64,000 nucleotides of DNA, taken from contig NZ_JAFLDR010000012.1 in the NCBI RefSeq assembly GCF_017302275.1, forward strand, positions 1 to 64,000, given 5' to 3'. Below the pieces are notes generated by a model. The model was not told the DNA's origin. It did not search any database and saw only the letters and a list, made by a program, of their open reading frames with translations. Below, one piece after another: positions 37,376 to 48,200 of this stretch; position 1 is the stretch's first letter, and each line of letters begins with the position of its first letter. This stretch comes from Sulfuritalea sp. (lineage in GTDB: Bacteria > Pseudomonadota > Gammaproteobacteria > Burkholderiales > Rhodocyclaceae). The position numbers were made by a program, and so were the translations under genes.

Positions 37376-38204
37376 CTGGCACGCCGGACCGGCCGCGGAT
37401 CAGGCTGCAGGTTTGCGGCGCATGTTCAGGGCGCGACCGGCGCGTGCGGTGGCCTTTGTCTCCGGCCGCGAATCCTGCGGCCGAACCACGCTGCTGGTGC
37501 ACACGGCGGTTGCCCTGGCCGGAGCGGGAGAGTCGGTGGTGATCGTCGACGAGAATCCGGGCCCGGACAACGTGCATCGGGTCTTCGGTCTCAAGGCGCG
37601 GCACGACCTGCTCGATCTGATCCAGCGCGGCCAACCCCTGCAAAGCCTGGTGCAACCGGTCGCCGCGCGCCTCAGCGTTCTCTCCGCCGCCGGTTTCGTC
37701 GCGGCCGTGCCGCAGGTCGATGCCTCGACCGCGGCGCACCTGAATACCGCGTTCCGGCAATTGCAGGAAGGCAGTTCCTATGTCCTGATCGATTGCGCTG
37801 CAGGGAAGGGGCAACATCTTTCGCCGCTGGCGCTGGCGGCGCCGCAGATGGCGGTCGTCGTTGCGGCACAGGGCACGGCGATAACCACGGCCTACGCGCT
37901 GGTCAAGCGATTGGTTCAGCAACGCGGGCGCGAGGGATTCCAGGTCGCGATCACCCGGGCCGGGAGCGATAGGGAGGCCCTCTCGATTTTCCACAACATG
38001 CGCCAGACGGCGCAGGAGCATCTCGGGGTGCGCCTCGATTACCTGGGCAGCGCCCGTGTGCCCAGCGTGGACCATCTTGCCGATGCCTTGCAGGGCAGCC
38101 TGTCCCAGTCGGTCGGCACGGGAGACTGGTTCGGTTTCCTGCCAACCGCGAAGGGAAATTTTTTGCCATCGCCGGCCGGGGCCACGCTCGTCCGGTCATC
38201 CTGA
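37368..38204 (+). CDS. flhG: MinD-like FlhG/FleN flagellar number regulator
   Basis: 278 residues from a TTG at 37368, chosen because GGGAG lies 6 bases upstream and overlaps the end of flhF; an ATG at 37347 is in frame but has no ribosome site. The family signature DQAAGLRRMF near the N-terminus and the ParA/MinD strand order are clear. The Walker A loop reads SGRESCGRTT (about 32-41), so both lysines of the usual KGGxGKT are missing; the Walker B region YVLIDCAAG is kept. FlhG limits flagellar number by opposing FlhF. ATP use by this copy is in doubt. Confidence 0.85.
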   Translation: MLDWHAGPAADQAAGLRRMFRARPARAVAFVSGRESCGRTTLLVHTAVALAGAGESVVIVDENPGPDNVHRVFGLKARHDLLDLIQRGQPLQSLVQPVAARLSVLSAAGFVAAVPQVDASTAAHLNTAFRQLQEGSSYVLIDCAAGKGQHLSPLALAAPQMAVVVAAQGTAITTAYALVKRLVQQRGREGFQVAITRAGSDREALSIFHNMRQTAQEHLGVRLDYLGSARVPSVDHLADALQGSLSQSVGTGDWFGFLPTAKGNFLPSPAGATLVRSS

Positions 38205-38275
38205 GCGCTACGCGTTCAGTGGATCACTGCGCATTCGGCAGGGGGCGGACAATCGGGCAATAGTTCGCCGTATCA

Positions 38276-38322
38276 CGGCTACGTAGATTCCGCAGTTTGC
38301 CGCGTAATTCACGGATAAACAA
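38276..38322 (+). repeat. 47-base element upstream of cheY copy 2 (pair with 8325-8371)
   Basis: Inverted copy of the element at 8325-8371, 46 of 47 bases identical. It ends 104 bases before the cheY start. The sigma-28-like AGTTT, 12 bases, ACGGATAA arrangement is kept without change, and the surrounding leader is not conserved between loci. This makes a promoter or operator function more likely than chance. Confidence 0.7.
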
Positions 38323-38426
38323 AATGTTGCGGCTTTGAGAAACTGCCTGCACGAGCGCAAGGGCAGCAAGGCGTCCATTCATGGCGGAATGAAAAGACAC
38401 GTGGGTTCATCTCAGGGAACGGCACT

Positions 38427-38792
38427 ATGAACACGATCATGTTGGTGGACGATTCGGCAACGATCCTGCTGTCGATATCGAACATCCTGACCAAGGCGGG
38501 ATACGCGGTCGAGAAAGCCGGCAACGCCGCCGAGGGACTGGCCAAGTTCAAGAGCGGGATGAAGGTGGACCTGCTGATCACCGACCTGAACATGCCGGGC
38601 ATGAACGGCATCGAGTTCATCAAGGAGGTGCGCACCCTGCCCAACTACAAGTTCATGCCCATCCTCTTCCTCACCACCGAATCGCAGCAATCCAAGCGCC
38701 TCGAAGCCAAGGCCGCCGGTGCTTCGGGCTGGCTGGTGAAGCCCGCCACCGCCGACGAACTGCTCGGCACCATCAAGCTGGTGATCCGCTGA
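38427..38792 (+). CDS. CheY-like single-domain response regulator, copy 2
   Basis: 121 residues, receiver domain with Asp8/Asp9, Asp53, Thr84 and Lys105. It differs from copy 1 (7863-8228) in two bases out of 366 and one residue (Asn2). The identity stops just after the stop codon: the TGATGG that in copy 1 begins the receptor gene is still present here, but the frame ends after a few codons. So the source was the che operon copy, or gene conversion keeps the two alike. Here it lies between flhG and fliA, a usual place for the motor-controlling CheY. Confidence 0.95.
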   Translation: MNTIMLVDDSATILLSISNILTKAGYAVEKAGNAAEGLAKFKSGMKVDLLITDLNMPGMNGIEFIKEVRTLPNYKFMPILFLTTESQQSKRLEAKAAGASGWLVKPATADELLGTIKLVIR

Positions 38793-38977
38793 TGGGCAAT
38801 CACGGCTAGGCGTCCGGCGCCGAAGCTCATCATCGAAGACGACACACACCTGGGCATGAACCATCGCAAGGGCAAATTGGTCGCCCCCCACCCCAATCCC
38901 CGCCCCAGGGCGGAGCTATTGGCCGGCTCCCTGCGGTCGATGGCGCCAGCGACCTATCCTTCGGCTTCGCGCTAAAA

Positions 38978-39742
38978 ATGTACACAGCCCAGGGCGTCCT
39001 TGCCAAGGACCAGCAGATTGCGCACTACATGCCGCTGGTGCGGCGCATAGCGTATCTCCTGATGGCCCGGCTTCCGGCCAGCGTCGACGTCGACGACCTG
39101 ATACAGAACGGGCTGATCGGCCTTCTCGATGCCCTCGAGCGTTTTGAAGAGGGGCTGGGCGCGCAATTCGAAACCTATGCCGTCCAGCGCATTCGTGGCG
39201 CCATGCTCGATGGCTTGCGGGAGAACGACTGGATGCCGCGCAGCGTGCGGCGCGAGATGCGGCGCGTCGAGGAGGCCATCCGCACCCTGGAACACGAACG
39301 CGGCCGGGCACCGTCGGAAAAGGAACTCGCCGATGCCCTGGGCCTGTCCCTGGCGGACTACCAGAAGCTCCTGCTCGATGCCCGAGGCCACCAACTTGTC
39401 TATATCGAGGATATTACCGAAGGCAGCGGGGACGACTACCTTGAGCGCCACGTTTCGGAGACCAGTCGTGATCCGCTGGGATTGCTCGAAGAGGAAGGCA
39501 CCCGCAGCGCGCTGGCGGCAGCGATCGAGGCGCTGCCCGAGCGCGAAAAGCTGATGATGGCGCTCTATTACGAGCAGGACCTGAACCTGCGTGAAATCGG
39601 GGAAGTCCTGGGCGTCACCGAATCGCGTGTTTGCCAGTTGCACAGCCAGGCGGTGGCCCGCCTGCGCGCGGTCCTGACGGGGGCCGTGAAGCCGGCGGGG
39701 TCCGGAGTGCGCGGCCGTTCCGCGGCAAGGGCTGGAGCCTGA
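38978..39742 (+). CDS. fliA: Flagellar sigma factor FliA (sigma-28)
   Basis: 254 residues. Regions 2 to 4 are complete: PLVRRIAYLLMARLPASVDVDDLIQNGLIGLLDAL, ETYAVQRIRGAMLDGLRENDWMPRSVRR, a region 3 with RAPSEKELADALG, and a region 4 helix-turn-helix (LNLREIGEVLGVTESRVCQLHSQAVARLR). It transcribes late flagellar genes from promoters such as 27502-27528 and 42112-42138 and is held inactive by FlgM (41791-42075). The 185-base stretch before it has no clear promoter. Confidence 0.97.
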   Translation: MYTAQGVLAKDQQIAHYMPLVRRIAYLLMARLPASVDVDDLIQNGLIGLLDALERFEEGLGAQFETYAVQRIRGAMLDGLRENDWMPRSVRREMRRVEEAIRTLEHERGRAPSEKELADALGLSLADYQKLLLDARGHQLVYIEDITEGSGDDYLERHVSETSRDPLGLLEEEGTRSALAAAIEALPEREKLMMALYYEQDLNLREIGEVLGVTESRVCQLHSQAVARLRAVLTGAVKPAGSGVRGRSAARAGA

Positions 39743-39747
39743 AGCGG

Positions 39748-40488
39748 ATGGACAAGATCAGCATCGCCGGCCTGCTGCTGGGTCTTGCCGCGATCATTGG
39801 CGGACAGGTCCTGGAGGGCGGCCATCTCGCTTCGCTGTTGCAGCCGACCGCGTTCTTCATCGTCGTCGGCGGCACCCTGGGCGCCGTCATGCTGCAAAGC
39901 CCGCTCAGCGTGTTCCGCCAAGGCATGAAAATGGGGGTCTGGGTTTTGTACCCGCCGCTGGTAGAGCCGCAGAAGCATATCGCTGAAATATCCCGCTGGA
40001 GCCAGATCTCGCGCAAAGAGGGATTGCTGGCGCTGGAGGCGCAAATCCAGGCCGTGCGCGATCCGTTCGCGGCCAAGGGTTTGCAGCTGCTGGTAGACGG
40101 CGCCGAACCGGAGCGCCTGCGCGAAGTGCTGGAAGTCGAGATCAGTGCCTGGGAACACAGCCTCAAGGCTGCGGCCAAGGTATGGGAATCGGCGGGTGGT
40201 TATTCACCGACCATAGGGATCATCGGCGCCGTGATGGGGCTGATCCATGTCATGGAGAACCTGTCCGATCCCTCGAAGCTGGGCAGCGGGATCGCGGTCG
40301 CTTTCGTCGCCACGATCTACGGCGTCGGCGCGGCCAACCTGGTCTTCCTTCCGGTCGCGAAAAAGCTGATGGCGAACATCGCGCGCGTGGTGACTCTGCG
40401 CGAAATGCTGGTGGATGGCCTGGTCGGGATCGCCAACGGCGACAACCCCCGCGTGCTCGAAAGCCGCTTGCAGGGCTACTTCGTCTGA
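39748..40488 (+). CDS. motC: Second stator ring protein, MotC (MotA family)
   Basis: 246 residues, shorter than the MotA at 8614-9471 and of the MotC/PomA group: MDKISIAGLLLGLAAIIGGQVLEGG at the start, GGTLGAVMLQSPL, then the later helices SPTIGIIGAVMGLIHVMENLSDPSKLG and AVAFVATIYGVGAANLVFLPVAKKL. It is followed immediately by its MotB-type partner. The fliA-motC-motD order matches pseudomonads and several betaproteobacteria with two stators. Confidence 0.92.
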   Translation: MDKISIAGLLLGLAAIIGGQVLEGGHLASLLQPTAFFIVVGGTLGAVMLQSPLSVFRQGMKMGVWVLYPPLVEPQKHIAEISRWSQISRKEGLLALEAQIQAVRDPFAAKGLQLLVDGAEPERLREVLEVEISAWEHSLKAAAKVWESAGGYSPTIGIIGAVMGLIHVMENLSDPSKLGSGIAVAFVATIYGVGAANLVFLPVAKKLMANIARVVTLREMLVDGLVGIANGDNPRVLESRLQGYFV

Positions 40489-41285
40489 TGGCCCACTTCA
40501 AGCGCCGCCGTCGCCGGCGGGAGGAAGACGATCCGGAGAACCACGAGCGCTGGCTGGTGTCTTATGCCGATTTCATCACCCTGCTGTTCGCCTTCTTCGT
40601 CGTGATGTACGGAATTTCCTCGATCAACGAGGGCAAGTACCGGGTCATGTCCGACTCGATCGTGTACGCCTTTCGCGCCGATCCGGGCACGGCGCCGGGT
40701 GCCGCGGTGTCGCAGCGCGCGACCGAGCAGATCCAGATGCCGCTGCCGATCCGGCGCATCCAGCCCAAGGCAAGGACGGACGAAACGCAGTCGATGAAGA
40801 AGGAACACCTGCGCAACCTGGCCCGGGACCTCAACCAGGCCCTTGCGCCGCTGATGGCGCAGGGCAAGGTCAGGGTGAGCGAAGGTGCGTTTGGCCTGAC
40901 CGTCGATATCAGCGCCAGCGCGCTGTTTGCGCCCGGCGAGGCGCGACTGGACCTTGGCGCGGTGCGGGCACTGGGCACCGTGGGCCGTGTCCTGGCGGCA
41001 GCCGACTTTCCGGTCGTGGTCGAGGGACACACCGACAACATTCCGATCAGCACACCGCTGTTCCCCTCGAACTGGGAGCTTTCCGCCGCCCGCGCGGCCA
41101 GCGTGGTTCGCCTGTTCATCGACACCGGCATGGACCCGCGTCGCCTGACCGCGACCGGCCATGCCGATCAGCGGCCGGTTGCAGACAACGCCACGGGAGA
41201 GGGGCGGCAGAGCAATCGCCGGGTCGCCATCACGATCGAGTCGAGATTGCCCGACAACAAGGTCGAATTGCCGCTGGGCGGGTAG
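40488..41285 (+). CDS. motD: Second stator anchor protein, MotD (MotB family)
   Basis: 265 residues; the start overlaps the motC stop (TGATG). An Arg-rich N-terminal tail is followed by a membrane helix with the ion-carrying Asp28 (SYADFITLLFAFFVVMY) and a C-terminal OmpA-like peptidoglycan-binding domain (VVVEGHTDNIPI; NWELSAARAASVVRLFI; HADQRPVADNATGEGRQSNRRV). The ending SYADFI group and lack of a KKG-type tail separate it from the MotB at 9503. Confidence 0.93.
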   Translation: MAHFKRRRRRREEDDPENHERWLVSYADFITLLFAFFVVMYGISSINEGKYRVMSDSIVYAFRADPGTAPGAAVSQRATEQIQMPLPIRRIQPKARTDETQSMKKEHLRNLARDLNQALAPLMAQGKVRVSEGAFGLTVDISASALFAPGEARLDLGAVRALGTVGRVLAAADFPVVVEGHTDNIPISTPLFPSNWELSAARAASVVRLFIDTGMDPRRLTATGHADQRPVADNATGEGRQSNRRVAITIESRLPDNKVELPLGG

Positions 41286-41306
41286 TCCGGTGCCTTCGCG
41301 CCCGGA

Positions 41307-41777
41307 TCAGGCACTGCCCAGTGGCCGCCTGCTGGCGGCCATGCTGCGCTGGCCATCGGCGCCGTAGGTGCCGCCTGCGGCGGAACTTCCAAGCAGCGCT
41401 TCGAGGGCCTGCTGGTTCTGCTGCAGGTGGGCCGCGATCAACTTGCCATTTAGTTCGTTTTCGTCCCTGGCGTCGGTCGCCAGGTCCATGTAGATCTGCC
41501 AGGATTTGTGCGCCGCCGGTCGCATGCCGACGGGGCGGGCGGCGATCCAGGCTTCGACCCCGGCACGGCCGATGCCAAGACCGGCGGCGCCAAGCGCCGC
41601 GTCGCGTCGGGTATCCAGGTCGGAAAGCCGTGTCGCCAGCGCCGACTTTTTTTCGGCGATGGCAAGTAGTTGGCTGGTGTCGCCCTTGACCAGGCAATGC
41701 CGCTCGTCGGCGACGGCGGCGAGAAACTCCTTCAATGCGCCGATTGTCTGGTCCAGCAGGTTTGCAATGGCAGCCAA
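41307..41777 (-). CDS. flgN: Flagellar hook-protein chaperone FlgN
   Basis: About 156 residues; the start is uncertain because no ATG follows the flgM stop in this frame. A TTG at 41777 is the first plausible codon, 13 bases after flgM. The protein is helical with the FlgN pattern: IANLLDQTIGALKEFLAAVADERHCLVKGDTSQLLAIAEKKSALATRLSDL, then a C-terminal part NGKLIAAHLQQNQQALEALLG. FlgN escorts FlgK and FlgL to the export gate. It is convergent with motD. Confidence 0.82.
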   Translation of the reverse strand: MAAIANLLDQTIGALKEFLAAVADERHCLVKGDTSQLLAIAEKKSALATRLSDLDTRRDAALGAAGLGIGRAGVEAWIAARPVGMRPAAHKSWQIYMDLATDARDENELNGKLIAAHLQQNQQALEALLGSSAAGGTYGADGQRSMAASRRPLGSA

Positions 41778-41790
41778 GGAGTCTGGGCGA

Positions 41791-42075
41791 TCACGCTGCC
41801 GGTCGGTTTTTCGCCAGGAGTTCCTGCACGCCGTCCAGCAGGCGGCCGGCGATCTTGTCGGCGTCGATTTGCAGGCGGCCATCGGCGATGGCCTGACGAA
41901 TTTCGGCGACGCGCTTGCTGTCGAACGGTGCGGTCGCCGGCTCGGCGGAACGGACACCCGATGTGTCGCCGACGTTGGCTGCATTGGCCGGCACGCCCGC
42001 AGGGGAGCCCGCCGCCTTCTTGGGCTGTGTCTTGGGCAGAGAGAGCGACGAGGGGATCGAGGAGTCGATTTTCAT
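41791..42075 (-). CDS. flgM: Anti-sigma-28 factor FlgM
   Basis: 94 residues from the ATG at 42075 (AGGTG site 6 bases upstream; a GTG three codons earlier is also open). MKIDSSIPS is a typical FlgM start, the middle is disordered, and the C-terminal FliA-binding part reads VAEIRQAIADGRLQIDADKIAGRLLDGVQELLAK. It holds FliA inactive until secreted through the finished hook. It has its own FliA promoter, giving feedback. Confidence 0.92.
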   Translation of the reverse strand: MKIDSSIPSSLSLPKTQPKKAAGSPAGVPANAANVGDTSGVRSAEPATAPFDSKRVAEIRQAIADGRLQIDADKIAGRLLDGVQELLAKNRPAA

Positions 42076-42111
42076 GGTGTACACCTGCTATCGGTTCGGG
42101 GCTTGCGTGAC

Positions 42112-42138
42112 ATAACGGCCCCGGCAGGCAGAACTTTA
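42112..42138 (-). promoter_or_regulatory. Sigma-28 (FliA) promoter of flgM-flgN
   Basis: TAAAGTTC (42131-42138), 11 bases, GCCGTTAT (42112-42119) on the minus strand; 7 of 8 and 6 of 8 matches with exact spacing. The flgM start lies 36 bases downstream. Confidence 0.8.
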
Positions 42139-42204
42139 ACGCGAAATGACTGATTTGGCGTCGGGAGAATCATCGAGCACAGATCGACAATGAGAAATCA
42201 GACG

Positions 42205-42256
42205 CCCCTTCCCTGTGTCCTTTGCACACTCTGACGCAGGAAGGGCGGCTTTTTTG
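42205..42256 (-). terminator. Terminator hairpin after the RTX lipase gene
   Basis: CCCCTTCCCTG (42205-42215) pairs with CAGGAAGGG (42237-42245), a stem of nine pairs with one bulge. A T6 run sits at 42250-42255 on the plus strand, which is an A run on the minus strand, so the structure has the bidirectional form. It lies 8 bases past the RTX stop and separates it from the flgM promoter. Confidence 0.5.
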
Positions 42257-42263
42257 GATCAGT

Positions 42264-45200
42264 CTATTGCCAGTTCGCTGCTATCACGGGCGACAGCACC
42301 TCCTGATAGTGAGTCGGCAAACTGGTCTGCCCCGGCGCGGGGGGCGCGAACGCCGCCATGGCCTGCACCAGGTTTTCGACCTGGCTGTCGAGCAGCAACT
42401 TGCCGTCGGCGGTCTTGAACTGCTCGACGTGGTAGTTGGAACCGAGATACCAGTTCTCCAGCGTCAACTTGTCCGTGGTGCCGATGATGCTGGCTTCCAG
42501 ATGGTTGCCGACGTGCCGCAGCCAGATCTGGTCGGCGGCGATGCCGGCCAGGAACCGCGCCTCATCGACTATCCCAGCAGTGGCGTCGTTCTCGCGCACC
42601 GTGTCGCTGCCATAGCCAGCGCCAAACAGGTAGGTGTCGTTGCCGGTGCCGCCGACCAGCACGTCCGTGCCGCCCCTGCCATCCAGATTGTCGTTGCCGG
42701 CGTTGCCGGTGAGCGTGTTATTGCCGGTTGTGCCGGTGATGACGTTGTCGCCGGCGTTGCCTGTTCCGCTTATGCTCCCGGTGCCGGTCAGAATCAGGTT
42801 TTCGACATTTGCGCCCAACGCATGGGTTGTCGACGAATTTACGGTGTCGATACCCTCGTCCGCGGCTTCGGTCACGATGTCCCCGGCGTTGTCCACGGTA
42901 TAGCTGTCGTCCCCCGTCCCACCGATCATGGTGTCCGCTCCGGTGCCGCCGTTGAGCGTGTCGTTACCAGCGCCGCCCGACAGCGTATTGGCGCCGGTGT
43001 TGCCCGTCAGCACGTTGTCGAGTTCATTGCCGGTGCCGTTGATCGCCGTTGTTCCGGTCAGGGTCAGCTTCTCCACATCCACCGACAAGGTGTAAGTCAC
43101 CGAGCTATTGACGGTATCCGTGCCTTCGCGGCCAATCTCGATCACCACGTCGCCGATGTTGTCGACCGTGTAAATGTCATTGCCCTGGCCGCCGATCAGG
43201 GTGTCGGCTCCTGCGCCGCCGTTGAGCGTATTGTTGGCGCCGTTCCCGGTGATGACGTTGTCCAGGGTGTTGCCAGTGCCATTGATGGCGCTTGCTCCGG
43301 TGAGCACCAGGTTCTCCAGATTGGCGCCGAGCGTCCAGGTGATCGAACTGCGTACCGTGTCGGTGCCTTCATCAGCGTTCTCGGTGACGACATCCGCACT
43401 TTGAGCGACAACGTAGGTGTCGTCGCCAGTTCCGCCAACCAGGGTGTCGTTCCCTGAGCCACCGTCAAGCCAGTCGTTGCCTTCCAGGCCGGCCAGCACG
43501 TTGGCAGCGCTGTTGCCGGCAATGACGTTGTTCAGAGCATTGCCGGTGCCGTTGATTACCGCCGTGCCGGTGAGGGTCAGATTTTCCAGGGCGGCACCCA
43601 GCGTCCATGCGATCGAACTCTGGACAGTATCCGTCCCCTCCGCAGCGTTCTCCACAATTGCGTCGGCGGCATTGTCGACGAAATAAACATCGTCACCCAA
43701 TCCGCCAGTCAAGGTGTCGGCACCCGTTCCACCATTCAGCGTGTCGTTGCCGGCATCGCCCACAAGAACATTCGCGCCGCTATTTCCCGTCAGTACATTG
43801 GCCAGGGCATTGCCCGTGCCGTTAATGCCAGTCGTGCCGGTGAGCGTCAAGTTCTCCACGTCGGCCGACAAGGTGTAGGTCACCGAACTATTGACGATGT
43901 CCGTGCCTTCGCCGGAATTCTCGACCACCACGTCGCCGATGTTGTCGACCGTGTAGCTGTCGTTGCCGAGCCCGCCGATCAAGGTGTCGGCGCCCGTGCC
44001 GCCATTCAGCGTGTCGTTGCCGGAGCCGCCGGAAAGGATGTTGGCCGCCGCGTTGCCGGTGAGCACGTTGTTGAGGTCGTTGCCCGTGCCGTTGAGGGCC
44101 GCCGTGCCGGTGAGCGTCAAGTTCTCCACGTCGGCCGACAAGCCGTAGGCCACCGAACTGTTGACGATATCCGTGCCTTCGCCCGAATTCTCGACCACCA
44201 CGTCGCCGATGTTGTCGACCGTGTAGCTGTCGTTGCCGAGTCCGCCGACCAGGGTATCGGCACCCGCACCACCGCTCAGCGTGTCGTTGCCGGCGCCGCC
44301 GGAAAGGGTGTTGGCCGCTGCGTTGCCGGTAAGCGCGTTGTTGAGCTCGTTGCCCGTGCCATTGATGGCCGCCGTGCCGGTCAGTGTCAGGTATTCCAGG
44401 TCAAACCCCAGGGTGTAGACAATCGAGCTCTGAACCGTGTCGGTTCCTTCGCCGGGGTTTTCGACCACCATGTCGCCGATGTTATCGATCGTGTAGCGGT
44501 CGTTGCCTAGCCCGCCGATCAGCGTATCGGCACCTGCACCGCCATTCAGCGTGTCGTTGCCGGCCAGGCCCTCAATGACGTCGCGCAACGCCGTGCCGAC
44601 GAGTGCATCGATCGCGCCGGTACCAACAATATGGTTGGCGATATCCAGCACGAAGTCGTCGGAGATGCTTGCGCCCGCATTGTCGCTGGCGGTTACACGC
44701 ACATTCAGCAGTGCCGCCGCGGTCGACGTCGGTATACCGCTGAACGTTTGCGTGACGGCATCGAAGCCAAGCCAGGATGGCAAGGCCGCGCCGCTGCCCA
44801 GCGTCGCGGTGTAGGTCAGCGCATCGCCGGCGTCGATATCGACAAAGCTGCCGGCGGGAATGACGTAGGTGAAGAGAGAGTCTTCCGTGGCCAATTGGTC
44901 GGTAAGGCCGATGGCAAGCGTCGGTGCCTTGTTTGAGTTGATGACCATCGCTGTTGCTGTGCTGGCGACCGATTCGACGGTGCCGTGGCCATCGGTGTAA
45001 CTCGCGGTGACCCGTACCTGCTTGCCCACCTGTGCTTCGACCAACGTGAAGCTCTCAGACGTGGCGCCGGCTATGTCGCTCCAGGTCGCGCCGGCGTCGC
45101 CGGACGATTGCCATTGATAGCCAATGCTGCCCAGACCGTCGGCATCGGCCAGGGTGTTGCTGGCGGTCAGGGTTTGCCCCTCGATCGCCGTGCCGCCAGC

Positions 45201-48200
45201 GCCGACTTCTCCGGTGGGGGCGTCGTTAAGGTTGTTGATCGTTGCGGTCGCCACGCTGGCGACCGTCTCCAGAGTGCCGTGGCCATCGGTGTAACTGGCG
45301 GTGACGCGCACTTGCTGACCCACCTGTGCTTCGACCAACGTGAGACGCTCAGACGTGGCGCCGGCAATGTCGCTCCAAGTCGTGCCAGAGTCGGCGGAAG
45401 TCTGCCATTGATAGCCGATGCTGCCCAGGCCGTCGGCATCGGCCAGGGTGTTGCTGGCGGTCAGGATCTGACCCTGAGTCGCCGTGCCGCCAGCGCCGAC
45501 TTCTCCACTCGGCGCGGAATTCACCAATTGCCGTATATCGCTCGCTTGCCAAACACTGTCATCGGCAAACGCGACACTTTCCACCGCGTACTGTCCCGGC
45601 GCGATCTCGTCGAACGAGATGCTTTCCGTCGCCGAAACGGAGAGCGTCACTCGCGAACCCGAACGGCTTGCCGTCACTCCTGACGCAACGATGCCCACGC
45701 CAAAGCTTACCCGGTCGTTACCCTCTGCATCGACGACGGTATCTGCTCCGCCGCCGATCGAGAACTTGTATGTGTCGTCACCCGCGCCGCCCTCCAGCGA
45801 ATCATCGCCCGCGCCGCCATCCAGCGTGTCGTTGCCGGTCAAGCCGACGAGTTGGTCGTTGCCACCAAACCCCATCAGCGAACTGTCGAACTCCGATCCC
45901 GATAAGACGTCGTCGCCATAGGTCCCGCCAAACGGCAGATTCTGGAAATCCCTGAGCGACCAGACTGTGCCGTCGCCAAATTCCACCCGATCGATCTGGA
46001 CGGCTTCGTCTGCGTACCAGTTTCCCAACGTCAGTCGGTCCGCGCCATCGTTCAAGTTCAAATAGATAGACCCGGTGTCGCTCGTCACCACCACTTGGTC
46101 GGGAGTGACATCGCCGACAAGGCGAACCGTGTCGATGTCGTAACTGTAGTCGGTCTCAATCGCAGTGTCCTGACCGTATCCATTGCCGAATAGGTAGATG
46201 TCTTCGCCGATCCCTCCCTCAAGCGTGTCATTTCCTGTTCCACCGTCCAGCGTGTCATTGCCTTCGTACCCAGCCAAGAAATCGTTGCCACCAGAACCGG
46301 ACAACAGGTCGTCCTGGTAGGGAGATCCGTACAACCAGTCGTCACCTTCAAGATAGGGCGGTGCCGCCAGGAGTTCATCGGCGCCCCAGACCGTTCCATC
46401 GGCGAACTCGATACGCTCGAACCTGTAATCATCATAGAGCCAGTTGTTCAGGATAAGTCGGTCGGCCCACTGGTTGAGACCAAGCAGAAGATTGTTACCA
46501 TTGTCGATGGCGAATGTCACCTGATCCGGGGTTACATCGTCGGCCATTCGTATGGTGTCGATGTTTCCGGGCGAACTGTCCCAATCGGTCGCGATGTCTT
46601 TCCCCGCGCCGTGGCCAAAAAGGTAGATGTCGTCACCGAAACCGCCTTCGAGTGAGTCGTCTCCCGCTCCACCATTCAGAGTGTCGTTGCCCTCCAGTCC
46701 AAATAGCTGGTCATTACCGCCAAGGCCATCGAGCGCGTCGTCGGCTGTCGATCCTTCCAGGTAGTTGTCGTTCTCATCGGCCACGTAACTGATCAACGCC
46801 CTCAAGTCGGCAGTGTTCCAGACGGTGCCATCCGCGAACTCGACCCGTTCGATCTCGAAGGCAGGGTCATTGCTGAAGAAATCTGGTATTGCCAACTGGT
46901 CGGTACTCCCGTTCAGACGCAAGTAAAAAGTCGAGTCGCGGGTAGCTGTCACGGCATCGGGGGTCACTCCTGCCGCCATGCGTATGGTGTCGATGTTGCC
47001 CACCGTCGCGTCGTAGTCGTACATCATGTCCTGGCCCGAACCATAGCCGAAGAGATAGACGTCGTTTCCGATCCCGCCATCGAGGTAGTCATTCCCGGCT
47101 CCACCATTCAGCACGTCGGCGCCGGCCATGCCGAACAGGCCGTCGTTACCGCCTAGCCCGTCCATTACGTCATTGCCCGAAGATCCTTCAAGGTAGTTGT
47201 CGTTCTCATCGACCACGAAGCTGATCATCGTCCTCATGTCGGCCGCGTTCCAGACGGTGCCGTCCGCGAATTCCACGCGCTCAATCAATCCGTCGCTGAA
47301 CCGCAGAGTGTCCGTGCCATCGTTGAGATTCAGGGTGAGCTGGCTGTAGTACCGAGTTATCCGAACGTCCGCCGCCGAAACTCCGTCATCGAATCTGACC
47401 GTATCGATGTTTCCCACCGTGATGTCGTATTCGCCAATTTCGTCGTGGCCCGATCCGTTGCCGAATAGATAGACGTCGTCGCCCTCATCCCCTTGCATCA
47501 CGTCGTTTCCGGTACCGCCATCCAGCGTGTCGGAGCCGGGGCCGCCGCTAAGATAGTCGTCTCCGGGTCCGCCATCCAGCAAGTCATTGCCCTCCGCGCC
47601 ACCGAGATTGTCATTGCCGCCAAGACCAAAAAGCCTTCCATGTCCCCGAATGAAATCGTAGCCCTCCGAACCGACATGGTCGGTCATGGCCACCAGGTCG
47701 TGGACGCTCCATGTCGTCCCGTCGGCGAACTCCACCTGCTCAACCTTGTGGGCATCGCCGCTGAACCAGTTCGACAACGTCAATCGATCCGCGCCGCCAC
47801 TCAAGCTCAGGTAGAGATTCGACGGGTCGCGTGCGACTTGGACATCAGCCGCGCTGACGCCCGTCGCCATGCGCACCATGTCGAAGTTGCCCACTGTGGA
47901 ATCGTAGTCGTGGATGACGTCCTGCCCCGAACCATTGCCAAACAGGTAGGTGTCGTTGCCGGCGCCCCCTTGAAGCCCGTCGTTGCCGGCTCCGCCGTCG
48001 AGAACGTCATTGCCTACATAGCCGATAAGTGCGTCATCGCCACCTCCGCCATCCAGGCTGTCGTTGCCGGCCTGCCCGTAGATGGTATCGATACCGCCCA
48101 GGCCATTGATCGCATCGTCACCGGCCCCTCCAACGAGGACATCGTTTCCTTCCGTCGCGCCTGGTATTCGCGCCGCGAGTTCCTCCGCGCCCCATACCGT

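Noticed and set aside
38199-38217. Small hairpin after flhG
   Set aside because: Needs a G-T pair and has no T run; not supported as a terminator.
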